Assembly: GCA_009781755.1 (NCBI GenBank)
Contig: WQVD01000008.1
Coordinates: 1 to 64,000 of the forward strand
Reading direction: 5' to 3'
Length of the DNA stretch: 64,000 bases
From: Defluviitaleaceae bacterium
Lineage (GTDB): Bacteria; Bacillota; Clostridia; Lachnospirales; WQUN01
Part shown: positions 57,501 through 64,000 of the stretch, in pieces
Numbering within the stretch: the stretch's first letter is position 1
Layout of the letters: each line of letters opens with the position of its first letter
Position numbers and translations under genes: made by a program
The notes under the pieces: generated by a model
What the model saw: the letters and a program-made list of their open reading frames with translations, nothing else
What the model was told of the DNA's origin: nothing
The model's database searches: none

Positions 57501-57777
57501 GGCCATCACCGAAGAATTTGAACGCAAACAAAAAAGTGCCTATGACGGCACCGACACGGAAGCAAACCAAGCCATTTTCTTCGAATACATGCAAAAATTG
57601 GCAGATGCGCTTGAATCATATGAAATTGACGTGACCAATGAATCCTTCAGACAGTTGCACCTGATTGATTTCTCGAAAAAAACGCGGATGTTAATTGACG
57701 AATTGTTTGATTTGACGCTTAGCGGTGATTTTGAAAAAGCGGGCATACTAGCCAAAGAAGCTGCAAAAAGGAGGTAA
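54538..57777 (+). CDS. Hybrid histidine kinase with receiver and Hpt domains
   Basis: 1079 residues. Six membrane helices (about 36-190) form an embedded sensor, followed by a coiled coil and two PAS-like domains (about 220-340 and 350-470). HisKA has H500 in MSHEIRTPMN. The ATPase domain shows LTNIISNAFKYTDEG, DTGQGM and GTGLGLSI. A receiver (about 760-880) has D811 in FMDHMMPDLDG and Lys in ASKPID. An Hpt domain has H943 in QVHAMKSALFN. So it holds a full phosphorelay, probably passing phosphate to the response regulator encoded 6 nt downstream. Confidence 0.93.
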   Translation: MIKTLLRTYKNRFEVPPDENQRATIAGEINYENGKVFYLVFIASVMLLPFIPMDFMMHPYPWLLLWLKAALFAVCMLLAGLRFTKRFRYRPAVLLRVMIITLFLCMAIIMGTSGDYANAFISTGSLVFLAPTFIVLPPLFRWGAIALGLGVLAMLAAVFGIDLSQSATQHAVSAILIISVITLFLSHGNYRTLVRNWEQRQYLNATKDQLQARLEEARRADEMFSTLLATAPFGMEVWNKQGELVSVNERLVALVGAGSEGDMIGNYFNTYTAPFQEGDKPVKEHAHTLLAKTFTEGSTQFEWTFLSADGEEIPTEITWNRFTFKGEVMAAAYINDLRAQRKKDEATREAEQRLSTIINASPIICSIFNDEHKIIDANHAAAQVLDLENEQVYIDHLHDLTPEFQPDGTHSRTKWDEMLRTAFTTGQANFVWMHCSLDKQTLYPCEVFLRRLDLGERKVVVAYIIDMREHNRLMTTLEDTVTREQLANQAKTRFLARMSHEIRTPMNSVLGITEIELQKNTHPPETEEAFNRIYNSSHMLLTIINDILDLSKVEAGKMEIVPGVYETASLIVDTVQLNLMYLGSKQIEFTLHVDENIPKFLIGDELRVKQILTNIISNAFKYTDEGYVRLSFEAENMPGTGEVHLIANVTDTGQGMSDEQVAGLSAECEYSRFNLNKNQNVEGTGLGLSIAFQLIEMMNGSVSIKSELGKGSSFTVRLPQQQRDNTVIGAEVAERLERLEDTQISLARSLKLRREPMPYGRVLIVDDVESNIFVAKGFLMPYKLFIDSVESGIAAIEKIKAGERYDIIFMDHMMPDLDGIAATQIIRGMGYNEPIVALTANAFSEMAQVFMDNGFSGYASKPIDVNQLDKHLMEFIYRKQPVEVINRARRKRFGTLTDHTGTEISDTLAASFIRDACKALDSIEAYMQSGSQDDLKSYIIQVHAMKSALFNVGYKELSSTAAKLERAGRKNDLDKIMTETPPFVSELKAITEEFERKQKSAYDGTDTEANQAIFFEYMQKLADALESYEIDVTNESFRQLHLIDFSKKTRMLIDELFDLTLSGDFEKAGILAKEAAKRR

Positions 57778-57783
57778 TATAAA

Positions 57784-58872
57784 ATGGAAAACACTACAAG
57801 AACCATATTTGTGGTGGACGACAACAAAAGCAATTTAGTGACCGCGCTGGATGCGTTAAGCAGTTATTACACGGTATTAACGTTTGACGCGGGTGTACGT
57901 TTGCTCAACACCATGGAAAAGAAGATGCCGGATTTAATCCTGTTGGACGTACAAATGCCGGAAATGAACGGCTACCAAGTCATGCAACGCCTGAAAGCGG
58001 ACGATCGGTTCAAAAAGGTGCCGGTTATATTTTTGACTGCCATGGACAGCACCGTTGACGAGGTCAAGGGGTTGGAAATGGGTGCGCTGGACTACATAAT
58101 CAAGCCGTTTTCTGCCGTGTTGCTGCGCAAGCGTGTGGAATTGCATTTAAAGCTCTTCGACTACAGCAACAACTTGGAGCGCATGGTACAAGACAAAATT
58201 AAAGAATTGGCCACAAAATCCAACCATGTAGAATCATTAAAAAACTCGTTATTGCGCACCACGGCAGAATTGGTAGAATACAGAGACGAAAACACCGGCA
58301 ATCACATTGAACGCACACAAAAATATTTGGAATTGTTTATCAATGCCATGATAGAACACAATGTATACGCAGATGAAGCGCAGAGCTTTAACATGGAATT
58401 GGTGTTACAATCTTCACAATTGCATGATGTGGGCAAAATATCGGTGCGCGATGCAATCTTATTTAAACCCGAACGCCTGACTCCCGATGAATTTGAGGAA
58501 ATGAAACTACATACCACCGTGGGCGAAAAAATTATCAATAAAATGAAGGCCACCACACATGAAAGTGATTTCCTTGAATACGCGCGTATTTTTGCCGTGA
58601 CGCACCACGAACGGTGGAATGGCAGCGGTTATCCCGTTGGTTTGAAAGAGAGCAACATTCCATTACTGAGGCGCATTATGGCCATTGCCGATGTATACGA
58701 CGCGCTGGTAACAAAGCGGCCGTACAAGAGTGCTTTCCCGCATGAATACGCCGTCAAAGTCATATCTGACGAGCATGGCTCGCATTTTGACCCCGCCCTA
58801 ACCAATCTCTTCATGCAGATCCACCCGGAATTTGAAAAAATTGCTACACGGCTTAAAGAAATCGAATCATAA
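57784..58872 (+). CDS. Response regulator with HD-GYP domain
   Basis: 362 residues, AGGAGG site. The receiver (1-120) has Asp55 in LILLDVQMPEMNG and KPF at 107-109. After a coiled coil the HD-GYP domain begins at about 165: HIERTQKY, LHDVGKI (HD at 214-215), THHERWNGSGYP (GYP at 282-284) and ADVYDAL. HD-GYP enzymes hydrolyse cyclic di-GMP, so the kinase probably controls c-di-GMP level. No DNA-binding domain. Confidence 0.95.
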   Translation: MENTTRTIFVVDDNKSNLVTALDALSSYYTVLTFDAGVRLLNTMEKKMPDLILLDVQMPEMNGYQVMQRLKADDRFKKVPVIFLTAMDSTVDEVKGLEMGALDYIIKPFSAVLLRKRVELHLKLFDYSNNLERMVQDKIKELATKSNHVESLKNSLLRTTAELVEYRDENTGNHIERTQKYLELFINAMIEHNVYADEAQSFNMELVLQSSQLHDVGKISVRDAILFKPERLTPDEFEEMKLHTTVGEKIINKMKATTHESDFLEYARIFAVTHHERWNGSGYPVGLKESNIPLLRRIMAIADVYDALVTKRPYKSAFPHEYAVKVISDEHGSHFDPALTNLFMQIHPEFEKIATRLKEIES

Positions 58873-58884
58873 AGGAGCATCTTC

Positions 58885-59553
58885 ATGACCCCGGAAAAAA
58901 TCTTAACTTATGTAGACCACACTCTTTTGGGTGTGACGGCCACCGCAACCGATTACATCCGCCTGTGCGATGAGGCATTAACTTACGGCGTGGCATCCGT
59001 ATGTGTGCCGCCGTCTCGCGTGGCATTGTGCGCCGGATACTTGGCGGGTAAAGTAGCTGTATGTACCGTAGCGGGCTTCCCCAATGGGTACGCTTCTTCT
59101 GCCGCCAAGGCCAATGAAGCTGCCCAAGCCATCCAAGATGGCGCCACAGAAATTGACATGGTCATCGATATCGGCAAAGCCAAAGAACACGCGTGGGAAG
59201 CCATCCTAGAAGACATCCGCGCCGTGCGCGCCGCCACGCAAGGTTATATCTTAAAAGTAATCATAGAAACTGCGCTGCTGGATCAAGACGAGAAAATCGC
59301 CCTATGCAAAGTCGTAGGCGAATCCGGCGCAGACTTCATCAAGACCTCCACAGGCTTCGCGCCCACCGGAGCGACGTTCGAAGATGTAGCGCTGCTTCGT
59401 CAACATTCGCCCGCGCATGTACATGTAAAAGCCGCCGGGGGTATTGCGACGTTAGACGATGCGGAGCAGTTTATCGCATTGGGTGCGACGCGGCTGGGCA
59501 CGAGTCGGATTGTGAAGATTGTGCAAGGCATGGAAGATGCCGCGGGTTACTGA
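58885..59553 (+). CDS. deoC: Deoxyribose-phosphate aldolase
   Basis: 222 residues, AAAGGAG site. It splits 2-deoxyribose-5-phosphate into acetaldehyde and glyceraldehyde-3-phosphate in nucleoside breakdown. DHTLLG opens the barrel, Lys153 in DFIKTSTGF forms the Schiff base and Lys182 in HVKAAGG tunes it. Asp91 in EIDMVIDIG fits the relay residue. It is 12 nt after the HD-GYP gene; no other deo genes are near. Confidence 0.96.
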   Translation: MTPEKILTYVDHTLLGVTATATDYIRLCDEALTYGVASVCVPPSRVALCAGYLAGKVAVCTVAGFPNGYASSAAKANEAAQAIQDGATEIDMVIDIGKAKEHAWEAILEDIRAVRAATQGYILKVIIETALLDQDEKIALCKVVGESGADFIKTSTGFAPTGATFEDVALLRQHSPAHVHVKAAGGIATLDDAEQFIALGATRLGTSRIVKIVQGMEDAAGY

Positions 59554-59554
59554 T

Positions 59555-59666
59555 AAGATCAAAAGATGAAGGTCAAAAGATTTAAGACCTTGGGCGCTGC
59601 CCAAACCCGCGAGGGAGAAGCGTTCCCCCTCGACCCCGCGCTATGGCTTCGCCTCTATTCAATCAT
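59555..59666 (+). repeat. Dispersed intergenic repeat, locus 2, forward arm
   Basis: AAGATCAAAAGATG ... GACCTTGGGCGCTGCCCAAA ... CCTCGACCCCGC ... CAATCAT, related to the element at 21957. The pair with the inverted arm at 59754 brackets the deoC terminator, the same arrangement as locus 1. Confidence 0.8.
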
Positions 59667-59681
59667 ATAAGTACCAATACT

Positions 59682-59712
59682 AAAAAATCGCGCCACTAGG
59701 GCGCGATTTTTA
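59682..59712 (+). terminator. Terminator of the kinase-deoC unit
   Basis: AAAAAATCGCGCC and GGCGCGATTTTT form a stem with flanking A and T runs, so it can work on both strands, also for the RNHCP gene arriving from the right. Confidence 0.9.
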
Positions 59713-59753
59713 CTTAGATTTTGCATTGTTAATCGGCGGCATCGGCGACGCCA

Positions 59754-59835
59754 GAGCGGGGTCGAGGGGATGCGTTCCCTCGCGGGTTTGGGCCGCGCCC
59801 AAGGTTTTGATCTTTTGATCTTAATCTTTTGATAT
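59754..59835 (-). repeat. Dispersed intergenic repeat, locus 2, inverted arm
   Basis: GCGGGGTCGAGGGG ... CCCTCGCGGGTTTGGG ... CCCAAGGTTTTGATCTTTTG is the reverse complement of the forward arm at 59555 apart from small changes. Confidence 0.8.
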
Positions 59836-59847
59836 TAACCCCCCGCC

Positions 59848-60234
59848 CTACACCAACCCTGCCAACGGAAACGGCGGGTTGCCCAGCGGCTTGACTGCCA
59901 GCGACATCAATTTTAACGGGCTGTCATCTGCGGCGATGCGGTTGGATGATATGTGGCCGCAAATGGTGCAGCGATGAAGCACCGCCCATTCGCCGTTTTT
60001 GCGTACCCACACACCGATGGCCTCCATGGCACCGCCGCAGTCGGCCTTGCGGTCGCCGGGGGTGATGTCTAAGTGTTGGCTTGACAGGCAGTGGGGGCAA
60101 TGGTTGCGGTGGTGGGTGCCTGCGTTGTCGGGCAGTACGTCGTGTTTACAGACTTTACACTTGAAACCTTCGTTGCATGGATGGTGCTTGTAATAATTTT
60201 TTACAAATTGTTTGCGTTTGTTTTCGCGGTTCAG
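59848..60234 (-). CDS. RNHCP-domain zinc-binding protein, CTG start
   Basis: 128 residues, open from CTG 60234 to TAG 59848. It matches the RNHCP family: FKCKVCKHDV, then HHRNHCPHCLSSQH, LDITPGDRKADCGGAMEAI, and VLHRCTICGHISSNRI. Cysteine pairs suggest two zinc sites; the function is unknown. The start is inferred: AGGAGGAA lies 7 nt before CTG, upstream codons in this frame contain no ATG, GTG or TTG, and relatives begin MNRENKRF-like where this has (L)NRENKRKQF. A leader ORF and hairpins precede it. Confidence 0.85.
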   Translation of the reverse strand: MNRENKRKQFVKNYYKHHPCNEGFKCKVCKHDVLPDNAGTHHRNHCPHCLSSQHLDITPGDRKADCGGAMEAIGVWVRKNGEWAVLHRCTICGHISSNRIAADDSPLKLMSLAVKPLGNPPFPLAGLV

Positions 60235-60269
60235 AAAAATTCCTCCTAGAATGTTTGTGTAAACGATTC

Positions 60270-60308
60270 GGGAGGTTATGCAGTTTTAGTTTGTGCAAAC
60301 CTCCCGGT
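60270..60308 (-). promoter_or_regulatory. Leader hairpin before the RNHCP gene
   Basis: CGGGAGGTT and AACCTCCCG pair across about 20 nt. The 5' arm lies in the last codons of the leader ORF, so ribosomes on the leader would melt it. It has no T run. A role in attenuation is possible. Confidence 0.5.
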
Positions 60309-60342
60309 TCGCTACACTTGCTGCGTAATTAGTGTTAAACAT
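60286..60342 (-). CDS. Possible 18-residue leader peptide
   Basis: ATG 60342 follows AAAGGAG at 8-nt spacing and encodes MFNTNYAASVANREVCTN. The ribosome-binding site itself can pair with CTCCT just upstream. Its stop falls within the following hairpin. No codon run points to a sensed amino acid, apart from three Asn in the peptide. It is short enough to arise by chance. Confidence 0.35.
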   Translation of the reverse strand: MFNTNYAASVANREVCTN

Positions 60343-60371
60343 GTAACACGCTCCTTTCTAGGAGAAGTTAG

Positions 60372-60402
60372 AATAAAAAACGCGGATATTGTACCGCGCT
60401 TG
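60372..60402 (-). terminator. Minus-strand terminator-like hairpin
   Basis: On the minus strand GCGCGG pairs with CCGCGT, followed by TTTTT. It comes shortly after a TATAAT box (about 60420) and before the leader ORF, so transcripts starting there may end early. The rest of 60405-60651 shows no gene. Confidence 0.6.
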
Positions 60403-60651
60403 CGAGTGGATAGATAGATTATAATCATGATTTATTATTACCAATATATGGGTGGCAAAATGCTTAGCCTTTTTCTTAGAACTTGGCAGGCGCTCCGCGT
60501 TATACTGCCGCCAAGTCATCGGCGTATCCTAGACATCCGCACATGTAACACGGCTCTCATGACAAACGTATGCAAACGTCCCTGCGTGCATCCCGTACAA
60601 CACATGCTTAAGGATCGAATCGTTACCACCGGACTTACGACTCAACAAAAA

Positions 60652-60747
60652 GATCGGCCGATCAAGAGTCAACGACAGGTTTATATAGTAATGGGGCCCC
60701 CCCACCGTAACGTCACAGATACAATAAAATAGAAAGGAGGTGAAGAA
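60652..60747 (+). repeat. Duplicated leader, copy 2
   Basis: From the GATCGGCCGATC palindrome to the ATG this matches 1-96 with few changes, mostly in the stretch just before the ribosome-binding site. Upstream of the palindrome no comparison is possible. Confidence 0.85.
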
Positions 60748-61061
60748 ATGACAACACTTAACCGTATCTCCGCCAGCATGCGCGTCATGAATGATGACAA
60801 GAAGCGTATTTGCTCCGTCCTTGGCATGGCGCACGATGTAGAAGCCGCCACCGTGGGCAACTTTGTCGATGCCATCGAAACCCTGTACAACAACGGCGCG
60901 TGCACCGCACGTTGCGCATCAGTAACCCCAATCCCAACCTGCCGACACAAGACATCGCCGCTGCGGTGGACAAGCTGCTGGCCAACAACGTGTATGAACC
61001 ATCACGCGGCATGCTGGATAGCTTGAACCGTATGGAAATGACTACATACAGACATCTGTAA
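60748..61061 (+). pseudogene. Collapsed second copy of the DUF1659/DUF2922 pair
   Basis: The first 54 codons match the gene at 97. At CGCACG (60906-60911) the sequence jumps to the interior of the DUF2922 gene. In copy 1, CGCACG occurs at 255-260 and 383-388, so a 128-bp deletion between these short repeats explains it. The deletion is not a multiple of three: the DUF1659 frame runs on into an unrelated 92-residue product, and the DUF2922 remainder (LRISNPNPNLPTQDIAAAVD ...) is read only in another frame. The DUF2922 start and ribosome-binding site are gone. Confidence 0.9.
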
Positions 61062-61075
61062 TATTGTAAGGCTAG

Positions 61076-61130
61076 ACACAAAACACCCCGCCAATGGACG
61101 AAAATCTACGGGCGGGGTGTTTTTGTGTTT
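61076..61130. terminator. Bidirectional terminator
   Basis: ACACAAAACACCCCGCC pairs with GGCGGGGTGTTTTTGTGTT. It can end both the collapsed pair and mgtE arriving from the right. Confidence 0.88.
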
Positions 61131-61199
61131 AACAATCGTTTTCGACATCAGTAATTATTTTTCTGCGCGTCAATGTCTTGGAAATGGTAGCGCGTTAAA

Positions 61200-62558
61200 T
61201 TACAACATGTGCCCCAACAATAATGATACGCACACAAAATAAATAATCAACGCTACCAAGTCTTTTAATGTGGTGATAATCGGGGCAGAACCTGCAGCTT
61301 GGTCGGCATTGAGTTTGATTAGTATATAAGGCACCAAGAAGCCCAACAAGGCGGCAATGGTCATCGTAAACACCATGGCAATACCAACGGCCAAGCCTAA
61401 CATGGGCATATTCAACCACACCGTGGCAACCGTACCGGCCAGCACACCAACAAGCACACCGATGCTTAACCCAATGCCTATTTCCTTAAGAAAATGTCGG
61501 AAGAAGTTTTTTAATTGGATGTGCCCCAATACCACGCCGCGGGTGAATACCGTGGAGGATTGGGTGCCGATGTTGCCGCCCATGCCCATGATGACGGGAA
61601 TGAATACCGCCACGCCGATGACGGCTTCCAATGTTTCTTCAAAGCCGTCGATAACCAACCCGGACAGCATACCCAATGCCAAGGTTGCCAACAAATAAGG
61701 TAGGCGCACTTTCCATATCTTCCACAAGTTACCGTGGATGAGGACTTCGCTGCGGCCGGATTCGTTGTCGGTGACATCGGCTAGGCCCGCTTGGTCGTAG
61801 ATGTCTTCCGTAGCTTCTTCTACTAAGATATCGATGGCATCGTCGATGGTGACGATGCCCACCAGTCGTGCTTCCATATCCACGACGGGGATGGCCAATA
61901 AGTCCAGTTCTTGCAAGGTTTTGGCTACTTCTTCTTGGTCGGTATCGGTGGTTACATAAATGGTATGCTTGGTCATTACCTCTTCAATGGTGGCGTTGGG
62001 ATCGGCCAAGAAAAGTTCCTTCAACGTTAATACGCCTTCAAGCTTTTTGGCGGTGTCGGTGACGAATAGGGTGTATATGGTTTCTTTGCCCTCGGCTTGT
62101 TTGCGCACTTTTTCTGAGGCTTGGGTAACGGTCATATTTTTTGTCAATGAAATGAATTCGGTGGTCATGATGCGACCGGCAGTTTCGGCTTTGTAGCCCA
62201 TCAGTACGTTGGTCATTGCCCGTTCTTCCGGGGAAAGGGCGGCAATGAGTTTCTTCGCCACACCTGCGGGTAGCTCGTCCAGCAGGCGGACGCGGTCGTC
62301 CGGTGCCAATTCGTTCACCAATTCGATGGCGCGTTCGTCGGTGAAGGAACGCAATAAATTGTGTTGCAAGTCGGTATCCAATTCTTCGAAAATAAGCAAG
62401 GCTTGGTTCTTGGTTAGCAAGCGGAAGACGATGACTTGTTCTTCCGCGGTCAAGTCGTTAAATGCGAACAGGATTTCCATTTCCTCTGCGGCGGAGAGGA
62501 TGGATTTGATGCTTCCCATATCCTTGTTTTGGATATGTTGTTGGATTAAGTCTATCAT
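61200..62558 (-). CDS. mgtE: Magnesium transporter MgtE
   Basis: 452 residues. The cytoplasmic N-domain (LAPDDRVRLLDELPAGVAKK; MGYKAETAGRIMTTEFI) and two CBS domains (about 137-255) form the Mg2+-sensing gate. Five membrane helices (about 285-450) follow, with IMGMGGNIGTQSSTVFTRG, the pore signature. It imports Mg2+ and closes when internal Mg2+ is high. It is preceded by an M-box, so both expression and activity respond to Mg2+. GGAGG site present. Confidence 0.97.
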   Translation of the reverse strand: MIDLIQQHIQNKDMGSIKSILSAAEEMEILFAFNDLTAEEQVIVFRLLTKNQALLIFEELDTDLQHNLLRSFTDERAIELVNELAPDDRVRLLDELPAGVAKKLIAALSPEERAMTNVLMGYKAETAGRIMTTEFISLTKNMTVTQASEKVRKQAEGKETIYTLFVTDTAKKLEGVLTLKELFLADPNATIEEVMTKHTIYVTTDTDQEEVAKTLQELDLLAIPVVDMEARLVGIVTIDDAIDILVEEATEDIYDQAGLADVTDNESGRSEVLIHGNLWKIWKVRLPYLLATLALGMLSGLVIDGFEETLEAVIGVAVFIPVIMGMGGNIGTQSSTVFTRGVVLGHIQLKNFFRHFLKEIGIGLSIGVLVGVLAGTVATVWLNMPMLGLAVGIAMVFTMTIAALLGFLVPYILIKLNADQAAGSAPIITTLKDLVALIIYFVCVSLLLGHML

Positions 62559-62681
62559 GGCATTGCACCTCCGATTGGGTATAGTATGTGCGTATACTTC
62601 GGTATCTACTACCGTCCGGGTCCATCCTGTCTCCCCCCTTTTTTATCCGTTTAATATAGTTTTGCCTTGTTTGGCGCGTAA

Positions 62682-62708
62682 TAAAAAACGACCGCGAAGG
62701 GTCGTTGT
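62682..62708 (-). terminator. Terminator of the M-box expression platform
   Basis: On the minus strand ACGACC and GGTCGT enclose a short loop and are followed by TTTTTTATT, about 125 nt before mgtE and 75 nt after the M-box core. Confidence 0.8.
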
Positions 62709-62784
62709 CGATTCATGCCGCAAGCTTATTTACGCAACACGCAAAATAAAGCGGTGCTTAAACACAGGCACATTCAAACTAACC

Positions 62785-62943
62785 CCTCGTATGAGTTTTA
62801 GCACTGGAAGACGTAGGATATAAAATATCCAGCTACATTAAGCAAGCCTTAATCCGACTATGCCTGTTATACCCCGTGGCATCTCTCGATATTGGGGGGC
62901 AGCAGCCTGTGTTCTTCCAGGAGCCTCACCTAACAAGTTATAT
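62785..62943 (-). promoter_or_regulatory. M-box (ykoK) Mg2+ riboswitch
   Basis: The minus strand reads GTTAGGTGAGGCTCCT, then CAGGCTGCTGCC, TGCCACGGGG, AACAGGCATAGTCGG, AATGTAGCTGGATAT, CCTACGTCTTCCAGTGC and TAAAACTC.TACGA, in the order of the M-box consensus. High Mg2+ folds it so that the downstream terminator forms and mgtE is off. Confidence 0.93.
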
Positions 62944-62949
62944 ATCCGC

Positions 62950-62978
62950 AATATAACGCAGGATTAGGGGTGTGTCAA
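62950..62978 (-). promoter_or_regulatory. Promoter of M-box/mgtE
   Basis: On the minus strand TTGACA (62978-62973), 17 nt, TATATT (62955-62950), placing the start at about 62943, the first base of the M-box. Confidence 0.85.
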
Positions 62979-63035
62979 CGTTTCGTGTTATATTTATGTC
63001 ATCAGATACATTTTGAGAAATGAGGCATTACATAC

Positions 63036-63974
63036 ATGGAATTGTGGTTATTATATGCTGCCGGAGCGGCAGTGTTCGCCGCGTTAACGACCGTGTTGGC
63101 GAAGATCGGCATCAAAGATGTAGATTCGCACTTGGCCACGGCCATCCGCACAGTGGTGGTGTTGGCCTTTGCTTGGTTGATGGTGTTTGTCACCGGTGCA
63201 CACGGCGGTATTTTTTACATACAAGGATGGACATGGGTTTTCTTAATTCTGTCCGGGTTGGCGACGGGTGGGTCGTGGTTGTGCTTCTTCCGCGCGCTCA
63301 AGCTGGGCAGCATAAACAAAGTCGTGCCCATCGACAAAAGCAGTACCATGCTAACCATGCTATTGGCATTCATCATCCTGGGCGAAGCAATGCGCGTCGT
63401 AACAGTAGGGGGCATGATACTGATGGGCATGGGTACGTGGCTGATGCTGGAGCTGGGGAAGGGCGATGAGAAAAACAAAGATGAAGCGAACTCGCCTGCG
63501 GCATCCCAACCCGCGCCTCGATTGAGCAAGTTCAATCTTTTCAAGCCGCGCAAATTCGGTTGGTTATTTTTCGCCATTGCGGCAGCGGTGTTGGCCAGTA
63601 TGGTTGCCATCATCGGCAAAGTGGGCGTGGCCGATATGGATGCCAGTCTGTGGACAGCCGCCCGTACCGTCATCGTCGTACCCCTTAGCTGGTTGATGGT
63701 AGCCAAAGTAGGTAGCCACAAAACCATCAAACAAGTAACACGCAAAAGTTGGACGTTCTTGATCTTATCCGGCGTGGCAACGGGCGTTAGCTGGCTGTTC
63801 TTCTACCATGCCTTGCAACACGGCGATGCCAGCCGCGTAGTGCCCATTGACCGATTGAGCGTCTTGTTAACGATGCTTTTCGCGCGGTTGGTCTTGGGCG
63901 AGCGGTTCTCGCGCAGGAGTGTGGCGGGGTTGGTGTTGCTGACAGTAGGAACGTTGCTGCCGGTGGTTATGTAA
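63036..63974 (+). CDS. EamA-family (DMT) transporter
   Basis: 312 residues, ten helices in two homologous halves (1-145 and 170-312), each ending with the family's GLATGGSWLCFFRALKLG and SGVATGVSWLFFYHALQHGD plus VVPIDKSS/VVPIDRLS. Members export metabolites or drugs; substrate unknown. A Lys/Glu linker joins the halves. It starts divergently from mgtE. The window ends 26 nt after its stop. Confidence 0.92.
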   Translation: MELWLLYAAGAAVFAALTTVLAKIGIKDVDSHLATAIRTVVVLAFAWLMVFVTGAHGGIFYIQGWTWVFLILSGLATGGSWLCFFRALKLGSINKVVPIDKSSTMLTMLLAFIILGEAMRVVTVGGMILMGMGTWLMLELGKGDEKNKDEANSPAASQPAPRLSKFNLFKPRKFGWLFFAIAAAVLASMVAIIGKVGVADMDASLWTAARTVIVVPLSWLMVAKVGSHKTIKQVTRKSWTFLILSGVATGVSWLFFYHALQHGDASRVVPIDRLSVLLTMLFARLVLGERFSRRSVAGLVLLTVGTLLPVVM

Positions 63975-64000
63975 AAAGGGTCAAATGCCGGATAATTCGC

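Noticed and set aside
60427-60732. Plus-strand frame of 101 codons running into the duplicated leader
   Set aside because: It crosses the repeat boundary and a TATAAT box, and its sequence looks random.

Overview
The window looks like a chromosomal segment of a Bacillota (Firmicutes) bacterium, probably of the class Clostridia. The reasons are an hrcA-grpE-dnaK-dnaJ heat-shock locus behind a perfect CIRCE operator, an M-box Mg2+ riboswitch in front of mgtE, DUF1659/DUF2922-type small proteins, an HPr-like protein without the phosphorylatable His, strong GGAGG ribosome-binding sites, and TTGACA/TATAAT promoters. I cannot place it more finely. TAA, TAG and TGA all end ordinary genes, so the standard bacterial code applies.

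Layout. 1-1000: a small DUF1659/DUF2922 pair, the second with an apparent ATA start, then a frameshifted HicB-like antitoxin. 1.4-14.1 kb: a visibly AT-rich surface-polysaccharide cluster (glycosyltransferases, HAD-type fusions, a methyltransferase with a repeat coiled coil, a PP-loop/pyruvyltransferase fusion, a multi-TM protein) ending in a Wzm/Wzt-type ABC exporter. 14.4-17.7 kb: a 34-bp perfect hairpin, an HtrA-like protease, a 260-bp palindrome, a broken Mor/CD3324-type regulator and a nucleotidyltransferase-like protein. 17.8-21.9 kb: tRNA-Leu, tsaE-tsaB-rimI and a Lon-like protease. 22.4-28.4 kb: the heat-shock operon, interrupted by a DUF4160 gene pair and by a small membrane protein.

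28.7-38 kb: an oligopeptide ABC importer operon. Its OppC permease carries a seven-repeat RCC1-like beta-propeller in its first extracytoplasmic loop. Its OppF has a roughly 190-residue insertion and an in-frame TAG just before the Q-loop. A small membrane protein and an S41-like peptidase follow. 38.2-49 kb: two tandem giant FtsX-type permeases, their ATPase, and a MoxR-DUF58-membrane protein set. 49-54.5 kb: HPr-like, SEC-C, full-length Sua5 (tsaC), low-molecular-weight phosphatase, upp, a lipid kinase, an RsmC-like methyltransferase and a VTC-domain protein. 54.5-59.6 kb: a hybrid histidine kinase, an HD-GYP response regulator and deoC. 59.6-61.1 kb: repeats, an RNHCP zinc-binding gene that begins with CTG behind a small leader ORF, and a second, collapsed copy of the DUF1659/DUF2922 locus. 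61.2-64 kb: mgtE under M-box control and a divergent EamA transporter.

The strongest candidate for something undescribed is the peptide importer with a beta-propeller built into its permease and an enlarged, interrupted partner ATPase. Secondary leads are a 25-bp palindrome inside two unrelated genes, two genes with non-canonical starts, and paired inverted intergenic repeats that bracket terminators.
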